This document shows positions 22,561-35,779 of a stretch of DNA of 64,000 nucleotides, in pieces. Under the pieces are notes generated by a model. It had not been told where the DNA came from. It made no database searches and saw only the letters and a program-made list of their open reading frames with translations. Positions within the stretch are counted from its first letter, which is position 1. Each line of letters starts with the position of its first letter. A program made the translations under genes and the position numbers. Source of the stretch: Dioscorea cayenensis subsp. rotundata (lineage: Eukaryota; Streptophyta; Magnoliopsida; Dioscoreales; Dioscoreaceae); contig NC_052494.1 of assembly GCF_009730915.1 (NCBI RefSeq), positions 248,001 through 312,000 on the forward strand, read 5' to 3'.

Positions 22561-25500
22561 TAAACAAAAGGAATGGAGCACAAGGTCATAGGGATCTGTG
22601 ACTGAGATGAAGCAAACAACACAAAGAAGGAAAACATTGGAAAATCCATGGAAATAATAATAATAAAGAGCTTTAATAAAAAGGCTTTTACTTCTCCACC
22701 ACCTTGTGCTTTGTTATCAGAGAAGGAGATGGCCAAAACAAGGCTGCTTTTGCCACAGTCTCTCTTGTATAGATTGACAGCAAGGACATGTCTGTCCAGC
22801 CAGTCACTTCAAACACTGTGTGCAATGTAGTATGTATGTACCACTCTTTGTGAGAACTCAAAAGAGAGAAAGAGATTAATTAGTTGTAAAGTATGTTTAG
22901 TTAATTAATTTTAGTGCATGCAATCTTGTGTGCATGGGGTTTGGTATATGGATAGACAGAAATTCTTATATAATGATTTGATTGCAGAAAAAAGGAAGAG
23001 AGAGAGAAAGAGAACAAGAATAACAGCTAAATATACTCTGAAGAATCCACCATCTCCTTTTAGATTATTGGAATGATAGATCATGCCATGTCATGCATTG
23101 CCATGTTTCACTTTCACATAGAAGAGTACCTTCTTATTGTTATTCCTTTTTTTTTCCTTTCTTTACTGTTGTTACTTGATTAAACTATAAATAATCAGTG
23201 ATTAGAGAAGCTAATTAATTAACAAAGTTGTGCTTTGGCTTCTAAACAAAGTTATGCTAATCATCAATTTTATTTATATATATATATATATAACTTGAGA
23301 AAATCACAGAGAAAAAAAAAAAAACACACTTGTTCATCATTAAAAAGCAATATTCCAACCTATCAAAACAAACTTTAATTATTGGCTCCTTAATTTTTAC
23401 ACTTAAGACTTAGAGCATTTATATTATATTATATATAGGAAAGTTGGTAAAGTAAAACAGCAATACAAGGGTGTAGTGTATTATGAATACCAAACTTTAG
23501 CAAGGCATGATTGATTAATTCCCACAGAAGAAAGAGAGGAAACATGATGGGATGCAAAGGTACTTGGATTATAAAGAAAATGAAATCAAATAGAACACTT
23601 CAAAGACTTCTTGAATCTCTAGTGTCTTCTCCCTTGTGTCTTACTCCGCCGAATCAATTATCAAAATGATTTAACTTATTAATAAAAATTTTATCATTAA
23701 TTATAAATACACAATTTTTTATGTTTTATTTATATAAATTTTTCTCTAAGTTTTTGACCAACTTATTTTCTAGAAATTAAACTAAGATTGTTCAACCAAA
23801 CTACTTTTTTTTTTCGAATTCACAATTTGATTGATATAGATGGTCATCTCACATTCACGTCACGTAATATTTTTATTTTAAAAAGGTGGTCATCACGTAA
23901 TATTCTATCTTAGTCAACTTCTCAAATAATAATAATAATCTACGAAAAAAATTTGAAGGAAAAAACCACTGAGATCAAAATACTAAGAGTCTTGTAAAAA
24001 AATAAATTTTTTCTAATATGTGACTAAAATCTCAGTTGTTTTAATCAACACTATTTTATATCATATATATATATATATATATAGTAATATAAAATTAAAA
24101 TAAATTATATATAAAGGTAAAAAAACTATTTTTTTAGTTATTTACGCATTAAATAACTTGAATGAACTTGGGTAAAAAAAAATCAAAATCGTTATAAAAG
24201 TGGCAAAAATAAGACCATTTTTTTTTAAAAAAAAAAGAAAGAAGCATTTTAACATGTGTTGTTTCTTGATATTCATATTGAATCATTCTTTTTTAACAAA
24301 AATTCCTTCTTAGACATATTAAATTATTGCTTAGTTGTTCACATGAGATTTTTTATATATTTGGTATTTTTTTATTATGTTTGAAGTTTCACTCATAATG
24401 GAAAACAGCTTTTTTATTGGACTTTGGATATTTATTTAGTTAAAAAAATGAAGCAAAGCTACCAATTAGAGTCATTAGACTATGGATGATGATGTTATAT
24501 TATTTTATTAATATATTGTTATATCATATTAGCCCCTTTAGTTGACTGGCAGTGGAAAATCAACTATAGATCACTAGTATAAAGTGATGACACCATTACT
24601 CTCATGTTTCTTTTATTTAAAACATTAAAATTCTGGTTGTGGAACAATAAGCCTAGAGCTATGACTAGACAATGCATGCACTTACTATTCCACCCTTGGA
24701 TGCTTCATTTTGATCACAACTTTATGTAGTCTTCTTCATATCAAATCATTAAATTTATTCTAAATTTATTAGTGTTCAAAGAGTTAACTTCTATTTATTG
24801 CATGTAATTGGGTTTATATTTGGAAAAATAAGAAATTGATGCCTTACATTATAAAATATAAGCAATAATAGTAAAACTAATTAATTAATTATTTATTTAT
24901 TTATTTATTTATTGACAAAGGTGGCAAACGTCTTCTCATGAAATAATTGCCATATAGATCATGCAACTCTTGAAAAGATAAAAAATGACTCTTTTCATAA
25001 AAGACCCAGTGAATAATACTATTATAATATTTTTGTAATATATTTATATAATATTACACAGTATTATGGCACGGTGGACTTGACTTTACACCACTCACCT
25101 ATCATTCACCTATCTAGTTGTTATCTTTCTAAAAGTTTTTTCATGCAATAATATTAATATTTTAATAGAATACTAAAAGCATATTAGGCACCAATTGTGA
25201 AAGGTGGCGGGAAATACAGATTTGCATAAATATAAGTAGATCAGTGAGGGAGTAAGATTGGAGTAATTTTATAATTTTATTTAATTTAAATTTAAAAAGA
25301 AAAAAATATATAAGTAATGGATGTTTTGAAATTTTAATAAATTTGGAAGATTGTTTTTTTTAGAATTTAAAAGAGTTGAAATGACACTTTTATCAAAATA
25401 ACAATAACACTAATAATAAACTTGTAATGAGTAAAACTAAACCACAAACATTTATGAACTAAAAATGGTTATATAATTTGCATTAACAATACAAAAAAAA

Positions 25501-25642
25501 AAGCAAAATCCAACAACATTACCAAATTGTCCACACAACATGGTTGACTTCTAAAATTGCCAAAAATAAATAAATAACTAAACATTTTTTTAACAAAAAC
25601 TCATATATATATTTTGGAATTTCCTTTTTACTCCTTTGAAAA

Positions 25643-25647
<5 letters not shown>

Positions 25648-25679
<32 letters not shown>
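25648..25679. repeat. (GA)n microsatellite
   Basis: About 15 uninterrupted GA dinucleotides. Confidence 0.95.
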
Positions 25680-25681
<2 letters not shown>

Positions 25682-26039
25682 GACAGTGAAAAAGCAAAAG
25701 AGGCATTGAATGCAAGGGTTCTGAGACTGGCATAGTACCATAAAACAAGACCAACAAATGCTGACCCTTGTCTTTCACTAGCAAGCAAAGCATAAGATCC
25801 AAACAAAATCCAAGCAAAGATCCCTTCATTTCACACTGCTACTCAAAACCTTTTTATTTATTTATTTAATTTATTTTTCAATTTTAATTTAAGAGAAAGT
25901 GAGAGAGATGGAGAAGTCTTAATCACCATAAATATCCATGTGTATAGTGTATACACTTTCTCTGATCACTTCTTGTTCTTGCTTTCATATCCTATCAGTT
26001 TTCACACTCTTTTTTCTTCCTCTTCTCCTTCTCTTTTAT

Positions 26040-26040
26040 C

Positions 26041-26099
<59 letters not shown>
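26040..26099. repeat. (AAT)n microsatellite, about 20 units
   Basis: Uninterrupted AAT/ATA trinucleotide run. Confidence 0.97.
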
Positions 26100-26101
<2 letters not shown>

Positions 26102-28294
26102 GTGTAGTTGTCATGATTGTTTAAATGAGCACAAGGAATAAATTTAATAAAATTCAGATAAATGTATCGTTATTAGAGAAGTCAACATCAATAATAACTC
26201 TATCATAGGGTCATTAGTCTATAAAAATGTAATTTAATACCATATGGAATATTTCTCCCAACCACAATTTTAATAGGTGCTCAAATATTTAAATAAATTT
26301 TATATAATGACATGATAGCTAATGTATAATGAATTTATGACCAAATTAGTTGCCTCATTACCTACTGACAATATCACATGTAAAACAAATTTTGTTAATT
26401 TAATATTAATTAATGACATTATCATCGTATTAGCCATGAAGACAAAAGTACATTATTTCTAAGTTTTTTAATAAAAGAATTAGAACTTTTTTTATAATTC
26501 ATGTACTCCATAATATATTTATAATTTTTAAACATGACTTTTACTTTATTTTTTGTGTATCACTTTCTCTGATTCAGAGGAGAATTCTCATATCGACTAT
26601 GACTTCTATTTCTTCATCTAATGATTTTATTTGAAATTTATAATTCTAAAATGACCTCGATGAATGAACTTATACGGATGTCATTATTAAAAAAAAAAAT
26701 TATATATATTTATTATGTTTTATTTGTGTTATTTATTAACTTATTATGTGCTTGTGTGTGTGTGTGTTTTTTTTTACCATTTTGTATCTGTAACTTCTGA
26801 TTTTTTTAAAAAAATTAAAGTAATTATTTATTCACTTTCATTAAAAGAAAATTGTTTATTCAATGTTGTTTTAAAGAAGTGAAGGTGAACATGGTTGTTG
26901 AAGGAGAGAAAAAGAGTAAGGAAAGCATTAACATTAGAACACATAAAGAATGTCCATTTCTATGAGCCTATAATGCTAGAGCTATGCATCTACATTAACT
27001 TTGAAAGTGATTTATTATTAATAGTAGTAATAGCAATAGTAGTAGTAGTAGGAGTAGGAGTAGGAATGGATGTGATGTATGGAATTAATAAAGTTGAGAG
27101 AGGAGGGAAGGAGGGAATAGAATTGGAAGGAAAAACAGCCTTCAATGCAAAAGCTTTGTCTTTAAACTCTTTCTCTTTCATTGTTTCTGCAAGCCTGAAA
27201 AAGATCTCATTTGCTTTCCACTTTTGCTTTTCTTCCTTCCTTTCTTTTCTTTTTTATCTTCTTTCTTTCTTTTTTTACTTTCATGTATCATTGTATGCAT
27301 GCATATCAAATCATAAAGTTCAAAAGATGAAAACATCCTAAGAGGTTTGGTACCTGTAGTAGGTCTATTTGGTGAACTTTGTTTTGTATAAACAACATTG
27401 AGTTTAAGTGAAGTTGGTGTGCTTGTTTTTTATATAAATTAAAAACAAATATATGAAACAATAAATTATTGATGAGGAAAGGACAACAAGAAAATAATTA
27501 AGTGGATGAGAACAAAGTTAGAAGAAGAAGAAGAAGAAGAGGAAGAAGGAGCATGAATAGTGTTTTGGAAAACAGTAATATAGAGTGGGGTCAATGGAAA
27601 GACAAAGTTGGACCCAAAGTGTTTTGCATTAGAAATGGAATAAACAAGCAAAGGGGCCAACAAATGTTGAAAAAAAGATCACTAGGAACTTCAAACAAGT
27701 CTTAAGGAGTTTTTGTCTTCTTGGAACATGCTAAAAGAGATGAAACCAACCTGCTTTTCAACTTGATTTGATTGAACCCTGATCACATTACAACAATGCT
27801 TTATATCTTTTCTATTTTTGGAGCATGCAAACATAAACCAATCAAAATATTAAAACTCAATAATATGTAGCACTCACCATTCATTTTGACCTGCTTGACA
27901 AACTAAATAAACACAAGGTTAAAAAAAAAAATTCCAATTTTTTTTTTGTGTCATTAAATGCTCAAATGAACACAATCACAGTACTTCAATCCAAAGAAGG
28001 CAGTCCCAAAAACAAAAAAAAAACAAAAAATTAAAAAAAAAAAGTCAAAGAATTGTAATTCAAGGTTTCAGATTTTTGTTCGAAGATGGTGAGTCTTGAG
28101 ATAGATTGAGAGAGGATGTAATTCACAGGCTTCCGGCTTCGAGCATTGCCCGACGGCACGATGTCACACAGCCTAACAATTAAAAAAAAAACAAGATCAT
28201 TCACAGTTGGATAAACAATATAATGAAGAGGGCAATAAGCCGAAATACAGTTAAGTAGTCACCTTACCAAGAAGAATAATCGGAAATCCAAGAT

Positions 28295-30811
28295 TTATTG
28301 GTCAGCATCAGCAGAAGGAGCATCATCGGACGGATTATCATCAGGTTCAACAATATCTCTAGGTTCATCGATAGTAAATTGATTCCCCTGGAAAGCATAC
28401 ATGTAGTTAGGATATGCCATCGGCTGGAATGGTTGCAGGTTCCAAGGGATCCTCGTATCGATGTAAGGTTCATAATGGGGATAATATTCGTTTGGATTCA
28501 TATATCCTCCATAATAATAATTAGCTCCATACGGGTATGTACCTAAAGCCGCCGGGGACATGTAACCATTGTATCTTGGGTAATAATCCATGTAAATTTC
28601 ATACCGATGATCAGTAGGATATTGCTGGTAACCAGCTCCAGAATGCTGGTCGTATCTATTATTCTGTCTGGGGTTTGCAATCTTCACCTCAACACGACTA
28701 CCGCCAAGCAAATGCATGTGCTTACCGCCATCTTGAAGGTCACTCCGCTCCATCACATCTTTCACAGATTCCTCGGATTGGAAGGTAATAAAACCAAACC
28801 CTCTTGGCCTGCCAGTCTCACTCTCGCACACAATAACCGCATCAATTATCACACCAAATTGCTCGAAGTAGCTTCTGAAGTCATCAACTGATAAATCGGA
28901 AGGCAATCCACCCACAAATATCTTATTTTTTACTGCATAAAAACCTCCATGGATACCATTAGGAAAGTTCTGATCATGTCTCTGACCACGTGCTTGCCTC
29001 AGTCTTGGAGACTGATTTTCTACTTGGGGTAGGGCTCTCTTGACATCCACCTACAAAATATAACATAAAACCGAGAAAAAAAGAATGAGCATAACAATTG
29101 TTTACCATAACTCTAATCATATATCATATGATTGATGAAATAATGAGAAGTCAAATAATTCAATATGAAGAGATTTCAAGAACTGCAAAATGCTGAAGGG
29201 TGAGTAAAAGGTGAACCTCATACATAAGTAACAGAAAGTTACAGCATGGTCAATTTTAAAGGAAAATTAAGAGAAAGCAATCATATAAATTTCAACATGC
29301 CGAAACATTCTTTCATCTCAATAACAATTCCTAGTAGTTCCCACCAAACATTTAAGATTCATATTCTCAAACGTAGAATTAATTAAGGTATATTCCTCCA
29401 GTGAAAATATGCACTTAAATCAAAATCTCCAAATCTATTTTCTATCCAAGTTTACAGCTATGACAGAGAGCAACCAGAACATAGAAGCTGCATAAAGGAA
29501 TTCACATCAAGAAAGTCTCAAGAACAATAATTCAAAGTCACACATGCAGACTATTCCATGCAGTCAAACCACAAAAATTTAACCACAAGTATTACAAGAA
29601 AAATTAATCAATGGAAATTAGATACTCCAAGAGAATACACATGAAATCATGACAAGCATCGACCATAAGGGGATCAAGCTACATAAACAAAGCCCCAAAC
29701 AAAAATATTTCAATAGCACAAAAGAGACACTCGTCGTGTCATACACAAAGACAAACAAAGTGCTCCTTGAAGCGAACTGTTGGCAATAAAGAAAAATTTC
29801 AGGAAGAGAACAATTATACTGGAAAGGAACTGATATACAAGTTACTTTGCATGAAATAATATTGGGTGGCAAGAAAAATAACAACAAACTGGGGGATAAA
29901 CCAAATAATCAGAAGCTCAAACAAACCATATTTGAGAGGAATACCTAATAAGATTTTGTCAATGCAACGGGTCATCTCAAAAGTTCAAGAAGCACTTTTT
30001 TTTTTGCATCAAATAATTAGCAGACTGAAAGAAAACCATAGAGCAAAAGAAAGAAGCCATAAAATCAAAACGTCAAACAAAATATTTCAGCAGACAAATA
30101 TTCTCACATGCAAAATATCATTTAAATATAAAAAAACCATGAAAAAACATGAATACCAAGAAAATTGACAATTTTTATAGAGGATAAACCAAATAATCAA
30201 GAACGAATTAAACAATATTCTGAACGAAGAACTTCAGAAAATTTTCTCTCATAAGATCAAAAAACACAGCTTTCTGATTTTTTCCCCTCTTAAATCAAAT
30301 CACTAATTGACTAAAAAACAAAAATCATAGAACAAAAGGAAAATCCACAAACTCTAAAGTTCAAACAAACCACATCATCAAAATCTAAACATAACAAAGA
30401 ACCACCAAATTTATCATAATCTAATAACAAATTAAAACACGCACAAAAATTAGAGCTTAGAGACAGATCATTGACAAATATAATTCAAGAAACCTAACAT
30501 TAAAGATGATAAAGATCAAAGCAACACAACTATCACTCATCCACACAAAAGAAGCAAACCTCGCGGTCATCAATGATGTGCGTCCCCTCATCAAGAACAA
30601 GTTGAGCAACAGCGGGGTCAGCGAAGCGAACGAAGCCAAATCCTCGAGACCTGCCACCGATTTCAATAGGCACATAAGTGCCCGTGACTTCACCAAACCG
30701 CTCGAAATAGGCCTTCAACGTCTGCTGCGTCACCGTGCGCGGCATCCCGCCGATGAAAAGCTTCCGAGGATCCGGCACGGCGGTTCTCGACGGCGACGGA
30801 GACTCCGCCAT
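28295..30811 (-). CDS. Two-RRM heterogeneous nuclear ribonucleoprotein (Musashi/hnRNP A-like)
   Basis: Two exons, 30560-30811 and 28295-29050, join between GAG and GTG to give 335 residues; the intron is 1.5 kb. RRM1 has RNP2 KLFIGG (17-22) and RNP1 RGFGFVRF (56-63). RRM2 has RNP2 KIFVGG (127-132) and RNP1 RGFGFITF (167-174). The C-terminal third is Tyr/Pro/Gly/Asn-rich (YYPRYNGYMSPAALG, PYGANYYYGGYMNP) and looks disordered, ending in an acidic tail (EPDDNPSDDAPSADAD). This layout fits plant hnRNPs that bind pre-mRNA or mRNA 3' UTRs in nucleus and cytoplasm; the RNA target cannot be read from sequence. The start ATG is the first in frame. Confidence 0.93.
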
Positions 30812-32792
30812 TGCTCTCACCGCAATCTAGGGTTTCGAATTGGCCTTGAAAAGCTTCGAATTTGGGGATTTTGGGGGGAATTTATGGAGCGAGGGAAGAA
30901 GAGGGTTTTAAGAGAGTTTGATCGAAGAGGGAGACTTAGTTCGACTCGGATCAATCGGACGGTCAATATTGATTTTAGATCTTGATGATGAAATCTGGAC
31001 CGTTTATTTATTTTGTTGGTTTATCCTTTGGTGAGGATATGTATCTTTTTAAAAATTTTATTATTTAAATGAAGATTTATATTATCTAATGGATTTTTAG
31101 TTTTTGGTGGTTATCTATTTAATTTTGGTTTTTTTTTAAAATTTGAAGTACTATATATTCTCCGAATTTAAGAATGGCATGTTTTTCTGAATTTTAAAAA
31201 TTTAAGAAATTTAGGGGAAGTGTTTAGTTTGTTTTTTTAACCAAAAATAAAATAAAAGTTGCCTTTTATATATATAATAAAATAAGGACACTTTTTATAG
31301 AGACTAATAAATGCTCATATACCAAGAAATTGTTGGTTAGTTTATATATTTTATAAGATAAGTAACTATAAAAAGACCAAAAAAAATATATATTAAAAAA
31401 AAATTACTTTCGATTTAGTTCCAATAATTAAAGTTGTTTTGTGGGTAAAAATTTAGTTGTCTAAATATTAAAGTTCTTGAAAATATAGATTTATAGGTTT
31501 ATAAAATACTAATAATATTTTGGTTTAAGATTATGATCTCATATTCTCACTGATATTTTTAAAATTTGAATAATTCTATGCATTTTTTATCTCATATATT
31601 TAAAAAAAAATTAATAACATTTATTGATTATATCAAAATACATCTGTTAAAGAAATTTTAAAAAAATCTACAAATAAATTTGATTCAATCTTTCAAAATC
31701 AGGATGTTGCGATAAAATGATATGCAAAATTATTTATAATCCTCTAAATAATTTTTTTCATAGTTCAATTTTCATAATGTGTAGAATCTCTTTAATGGGA
31801 TGATAAAATGGATAAGATAAAATAAATATGTCTAGAATTTATTTTTATTTTATTTATTTATTATTATTATTTTTTTTGGGGAGATATAAGAGCCAAACAA
31901 TTAATTTATTACTTTTGAAATATATAAAAACAAAACAATCAACTTATTGATATGGAGACCAAAAAGATTCTTCCAATGTATTATTTTTGGCTAAACTATT
32001 ATCTTGTTTTCATTTTTCATTTAATGAGCCAATTGAAAAAGTAAAAAAATTATGCTATTGAGCTATTTTAATTAATCTTATGAGAGGATCAGCATGAGAA
32101 CGGACCAAAGAAAAATATTATTATTATTATTATTATTATTATTTTGCTCTTGAGGTTGGGGACAAAAGGCATGTGAACAACGGAATAGTTTAAAAAAAAA
32201 AAAAATTTAAATATATAACTACAACAAAAAAAATAAATTTATTTATTTATATATAATTTATATCATATCCTATTACTGTATATTTACAGTTCACCACACA
32301 AACTTTCCTCATATTCTTCCTAGTTATTTTATCAATCCTAACCAAATTATCTTTAACCATATTTTGTTTAAAATTCCATAATTACTTAAGAGAAGATATT
32401 TATATAATATGCTATTCAAAAGTAGAATGGACATTTCACCTGTCATCTTGAATTAAAGTTTAAAAATTAAATTCTCAAAAAGAATAATTTTTCTTGGAAT
32501 CCATAGTCTTGAAAAAACGGGAGTAGTGATAATTTTCTGACCTCATTGTTTTTTTTTTTTAAAAAAAATTTGCAATTAACACGAGGGCAGGTTGCAAACT
32601 CTCTCCCACATCACAACCTTATGAGGTTCGGCTTCAATACAATATACATGTTTAGATTAGAGGTCTATTGGAATAAAATCGAACACGATCTAACGGCACT
32701 CAATGGACAAAAAAAAAACTATCGATATGTAATGAACCCTTATTTATCATATAAGACTTATACACTTAACTACTTACATATAAACGAATACT
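30812..32792. other. hnRNP promoter and AT-rich spacer
   Basis: 30812-30985 is GC-richer and is the likely hnRNP leader. Beyond it the sequence is AT-rich, with an (ATT)n run at about 32128-32152. A GC-richer stretch at 32575-32790 (around GGTTGCAAACTCTCTCCCAC) looks like a fragment of a repeat I cannot classify. Confidence 0.5.
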
Positions 32793-33154
32793 TTAGGGGT
32801 CATTTGGTTTACGGTAATATAGAAAGATTACCATGTTTGCTATTGCACCGGTGGTAATCTGGATGGTAATATCATATTACCAACTTATAAATATTATTAA
32901 AAAAATTAGTAATCCTATTACTACTAAATTTGATATCTATGTTAGATTACCGTGGTAATCTTATAACTTTTTATATTTTAACAAATTAATTATCATTGCA
33001 ACCAAACACGACAATGAACTATTTCCGGTAATAAGAGTTACCAAGTTATATCAAATTACCGTAAAATTCTAACTATATAACATTCCCACTCATATTACCA
33101 TGGTAATCTTGTTATGTGATAATATGTCATTACCACGAACCAAACAGCCCCTAA
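32793..33154. mobile_element. MITE-like element with GGTAAT subterminal repeats
   Basis: The left end TTAGGGGTCATTTGGTTT and the right end ACCAAACAGCCCCTAA are imperfect terminal inverted repeats. The 362-bp interior has about a dozen copies of GGTAAT or ATTACC in both orientations, clustered towards the ends. There is no coding capacity. Flanking trinucleotides are TTA and TAA. The ends resemble PIF/Harbinger or hAT MITEs; the superfamily is not settled. Confidence 0.7.
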
Positions 33155-33924
33155 GGGTCATTTGGCAGTGTTCTTATTTTTCTGTTTTTTGTTCTTATTT
33201 TGTTTTTGTCTTCTTGCCAATTTTTTAAAAGTAAAAACATGTTTGCATACAAAAGTTATGTTTTAGAAAGAAAAAAACACAAATAAAAAAAACGTATTGT
33301 AAAATTTTGTATTATTTTCTTAATTTATATTTTTAAAATTTTTTATATATTTTTTTATATATTTTTTTATATTAGTACACACAATTAAAGTGTATTAGTA
33401 AACGAACGTTTTTAATATATTTTTATATAAAATATAAAAATAATGAGATGTTAAATTTTTATAAATTTGTATTAATGGATAAAAAACACATGATATATAG
33501 TTTTTTTTTTGTGATATTTAGAAAATATTTTAAAAAAAAAACACCGAGAGATTTTACAAACAAAAAAAACTCAAATCTCTAACCATTTTTAGCTCAAATT
33601 TCTTAAATATCTTTAAAAAATCACAATTAAACCTATGAAGAAAATAAATTTTGAGATAAAAATCAAGAAGAAAAAGTTATGAAGAAAAAAGAGAGCTCAC
33701 TTCTCCAGGGAGATGTTGGCACATTTGTCTAAACCATTAGAGAAGTTGGCACATTTGTCTAAAATATTAATGCTTATGTGAAAAAAATAGTAATTAATGT
33801 TTAATGGGTTATGTTAATATTTTGTAAACGTTTTCAAAATAGTTAAAAACATAAAATTGAAAACATAATTAACTTGCCAAACATAACAAAAATAAAAATT
33901 TGGCAACATTGGCAAACGATCTCT
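33155..33924. mobile_element. Second MITE-like element abutting the first
   Basis: The left end AGGGTCATTTGGCAGTGTT matches the inverted right end AGAGATCGTTTGCCAATGTT at roughly 16 of 19-20 positions. It is noncoding, T-rich on the left and A-rich on the right. An internal 30-bp-spaced duplication of GTTGGCACATTTGTCTAAA sits near 33715 and 33745. Its left end begins directly at the last base of the element at 32793-33154. Confidence 0.55.
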
Positions 33925-35691
33925 TATCCCACTCTCATCATTGGGCCCAGCGGGGCCCGCTCGGGTCCATCTAGAAAATTTAGATTTTAATGTGGCCCAA
34001 GCCCAAATCTACCGAACCTCATGAATAGTTTGGACCAAAGTGGATTGGCCCAAATTTTAAATATGAAACCTATGACCGAGCTCATGAACTTGGCTTTTTG
34101 AATCAATTATTGGATCAAGCTAGTCGTTGTTATTTTCTTTTTTAACTTTACTTAATTAATATGTTATGATTTAAAAATAAATTAATAAAAATATGAACGA
34201 ACAATTTTATTAATTGATTAATATTATTATATTTCACTCAAGAAAAATATTACATCACTAAAATATAAGTAAATTTTAACTAGGTTGACACCTACCTACT
34301 CATTCTATCATTGTATATTCTTCATGATATTTTTTTAAAAATTTGTATCATTAATATTTAATAATAAATCCAATGGGTCAGCTTATAAGCTAGTCCGTTG
34401 GATCAGCTGAGAAAAAAAAATTCAAAAAGACTAGCCCGCGGCCGGCTCATCATTTAAAAATAATATACATATCTAATTTAAAGTTTTTTTGAGTCAGACT
34501 TGAACTGATCTTAAACATTAACTTTAAATTGAGTTTAGATTGAGCTTAAACTGACATTGGGCATGTTTACTTTAAATTGAGTTTAGATTGGGCTAAACTG
34601 ACATTGGGCCGTTCTGTGGACCTCGGACCAAATGATGATGGCCTTATCGGTTGGTCTCTGCAAGTCTCGGAAGCAATTAGCTCTTGCTATTTGACAGAAA
34701 GCTTATTAGCTTTTAATATACTTCATTTCTTTGTTAATTGAATTGTTTACCTATTGCTTCGGCTAAATGTTTAAAATTTAAAAAAAAAAATTGTGTTATC
34801 ATTATAATCAAAATAAGACTTAAACATCTAATTAAAAATATGACATTATAAACAATATATTTCACAAGCGCTTGCACAGACCTCACTTCTTTTTTTCTTT
34901 TTTTTTGATTAAAACAAATGGTTAAAACTCATCAAAACAATATTTTGTGGGAAAAGACTTGTTCATTACCCATTTTATGACTTCAAGAGGCAATAATAAT
35001 AAAAAAAAATAAAAATCAATACAGTGCATGCCAAGAATGAACTGCTATATAGTAATAATTTCAGTATCACAATAAATTTCTTGAATTTTTTGCATTTGTA
35101 ATGAATCTAACAAAACAAATATTCCAATTCAATTTAATTTCAAATATTTCATGAATTTTACTATTAAATCCACCAAACAGACACACAAACACCATCTTGG
35201 GTTAGCTAAGTTAATACAAGTCAGAGATATAACAAATGAACTAATTTCCAAACTTAAACAGAAACTTCATTTAAATTTAATCTCTTTAAATACTTAAATC
35301 CCATTGCATGACCAATTCTCAACCTCCCAATCCAATACCAACTAAGCATTGGCATCCTGTATGTCTTCCAGTCTTCACCTCAAAATCAAATTATCAAAAA
35401 AACAGATGTCATGAATTCAATAAGTGGTCTATAATCACTGCAAATTACATTACTAGAAATCAGGAGTTGAGAATTCCATATTAAGACAAGATAAAAAAAA
35501 TCAGGGATTTCTGAATCAAAACATGCAACAGAAATTTCATAAAACCATATATAATGCATTCTGAGTTCAAATCTTTGCAAAGGTCTCTGTAAAGTTATCT
35601 TCAAAAGTAGGTGTTAAAATTGAGAGGTAAACAAGTACCATTAGTTTGAAATTAAGGGGGAAACTGACCAAACTCTAATAATAAAATTGAA
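33925..35691. other. Spacer with a 48-bp tandem duplication
   Basis: CTTTAAATTGAGTTTAGATT occurs at 34522 and 34570, each followed by a near copy of GGGCTAAACTGACATTGGGC, giving a 48-bp-period pair at about 34521-34616. 33940-34660 is GC-richer than its surroundings and may be a decayed repeat. 35180-35690 may be the 3' part of the minus-strand snoRNA transcript. No open frame of note. Confidence 0.5.
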
Positions 35692-35779
35692 GGTGCTCAT
35701 ATTCTATTGGTGTATAAGAGTCTGTCATGCCAAATAGCCATAGCATTCAGAACGAGGAATTTTCTATAATCATAGCACC
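35692..35779 (-). ncRNA. Box C/D snoRNA, 18S rRNA guide, copy 1
   Basis: 88 nt on the minus strand. The terminal stem pairs GGTGC at the 5' end with GCACC at the 3' end. C box AUGAUUA is at 35767-35773, an internal CUGA (D') at 35747-35750 and a D box AUGA at 35697-35700. The nucleotides before CUGA, AATTCCTCGTT, are complementary to AACGAGGAAT(T) of 18S rRNA near its 3' end, a conserved segment recalled from memory. By the D+5 rule the target is the A in AACGA. The non-consensus C and D boxes compensate one another (U-A in place of G-C). Confidence 0.75.

Larger units (their letters stand above)
22561..28294. other. 5.7-kb noncoding region upstream of ANT
   Basis: No gene found on either strand. 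Open frames here are low-complexity or lack an ATG. It contains (AT)n near 24063-24083, a (GA)n run at about 25649-25678 and a long (AAT)n run at about 26040-26099. 28080-28294 is probably 3' UTR of the downstream hnRNP gene. The nearer part would include the ANT promoter. Confidence 0.55.

Noticed and set aside
26895-27341. 148-codon open frame upstream of ANT
   Set aside because: Starts at TTG and is built from GTAGTA repeats and T-rich runs; no domain.
32546-32857. 103-codon open frame on the plus strand
   Set aside because: It crosses the left end of a MITE and has no coding character or known domain.
33925-34660. Retroelement remnant
   Set aside because: GC-richer than its surroundings, but no terminal repeats, primer-binding site or protein domain could be recognised.
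35386-35604. Third 18S-guide snoRNA near 35.43 kb (GTGATTATAGA on the minus strand)
   Set aside because: Only the C-box-like string is shared; no D box, guide or closing stem was found.
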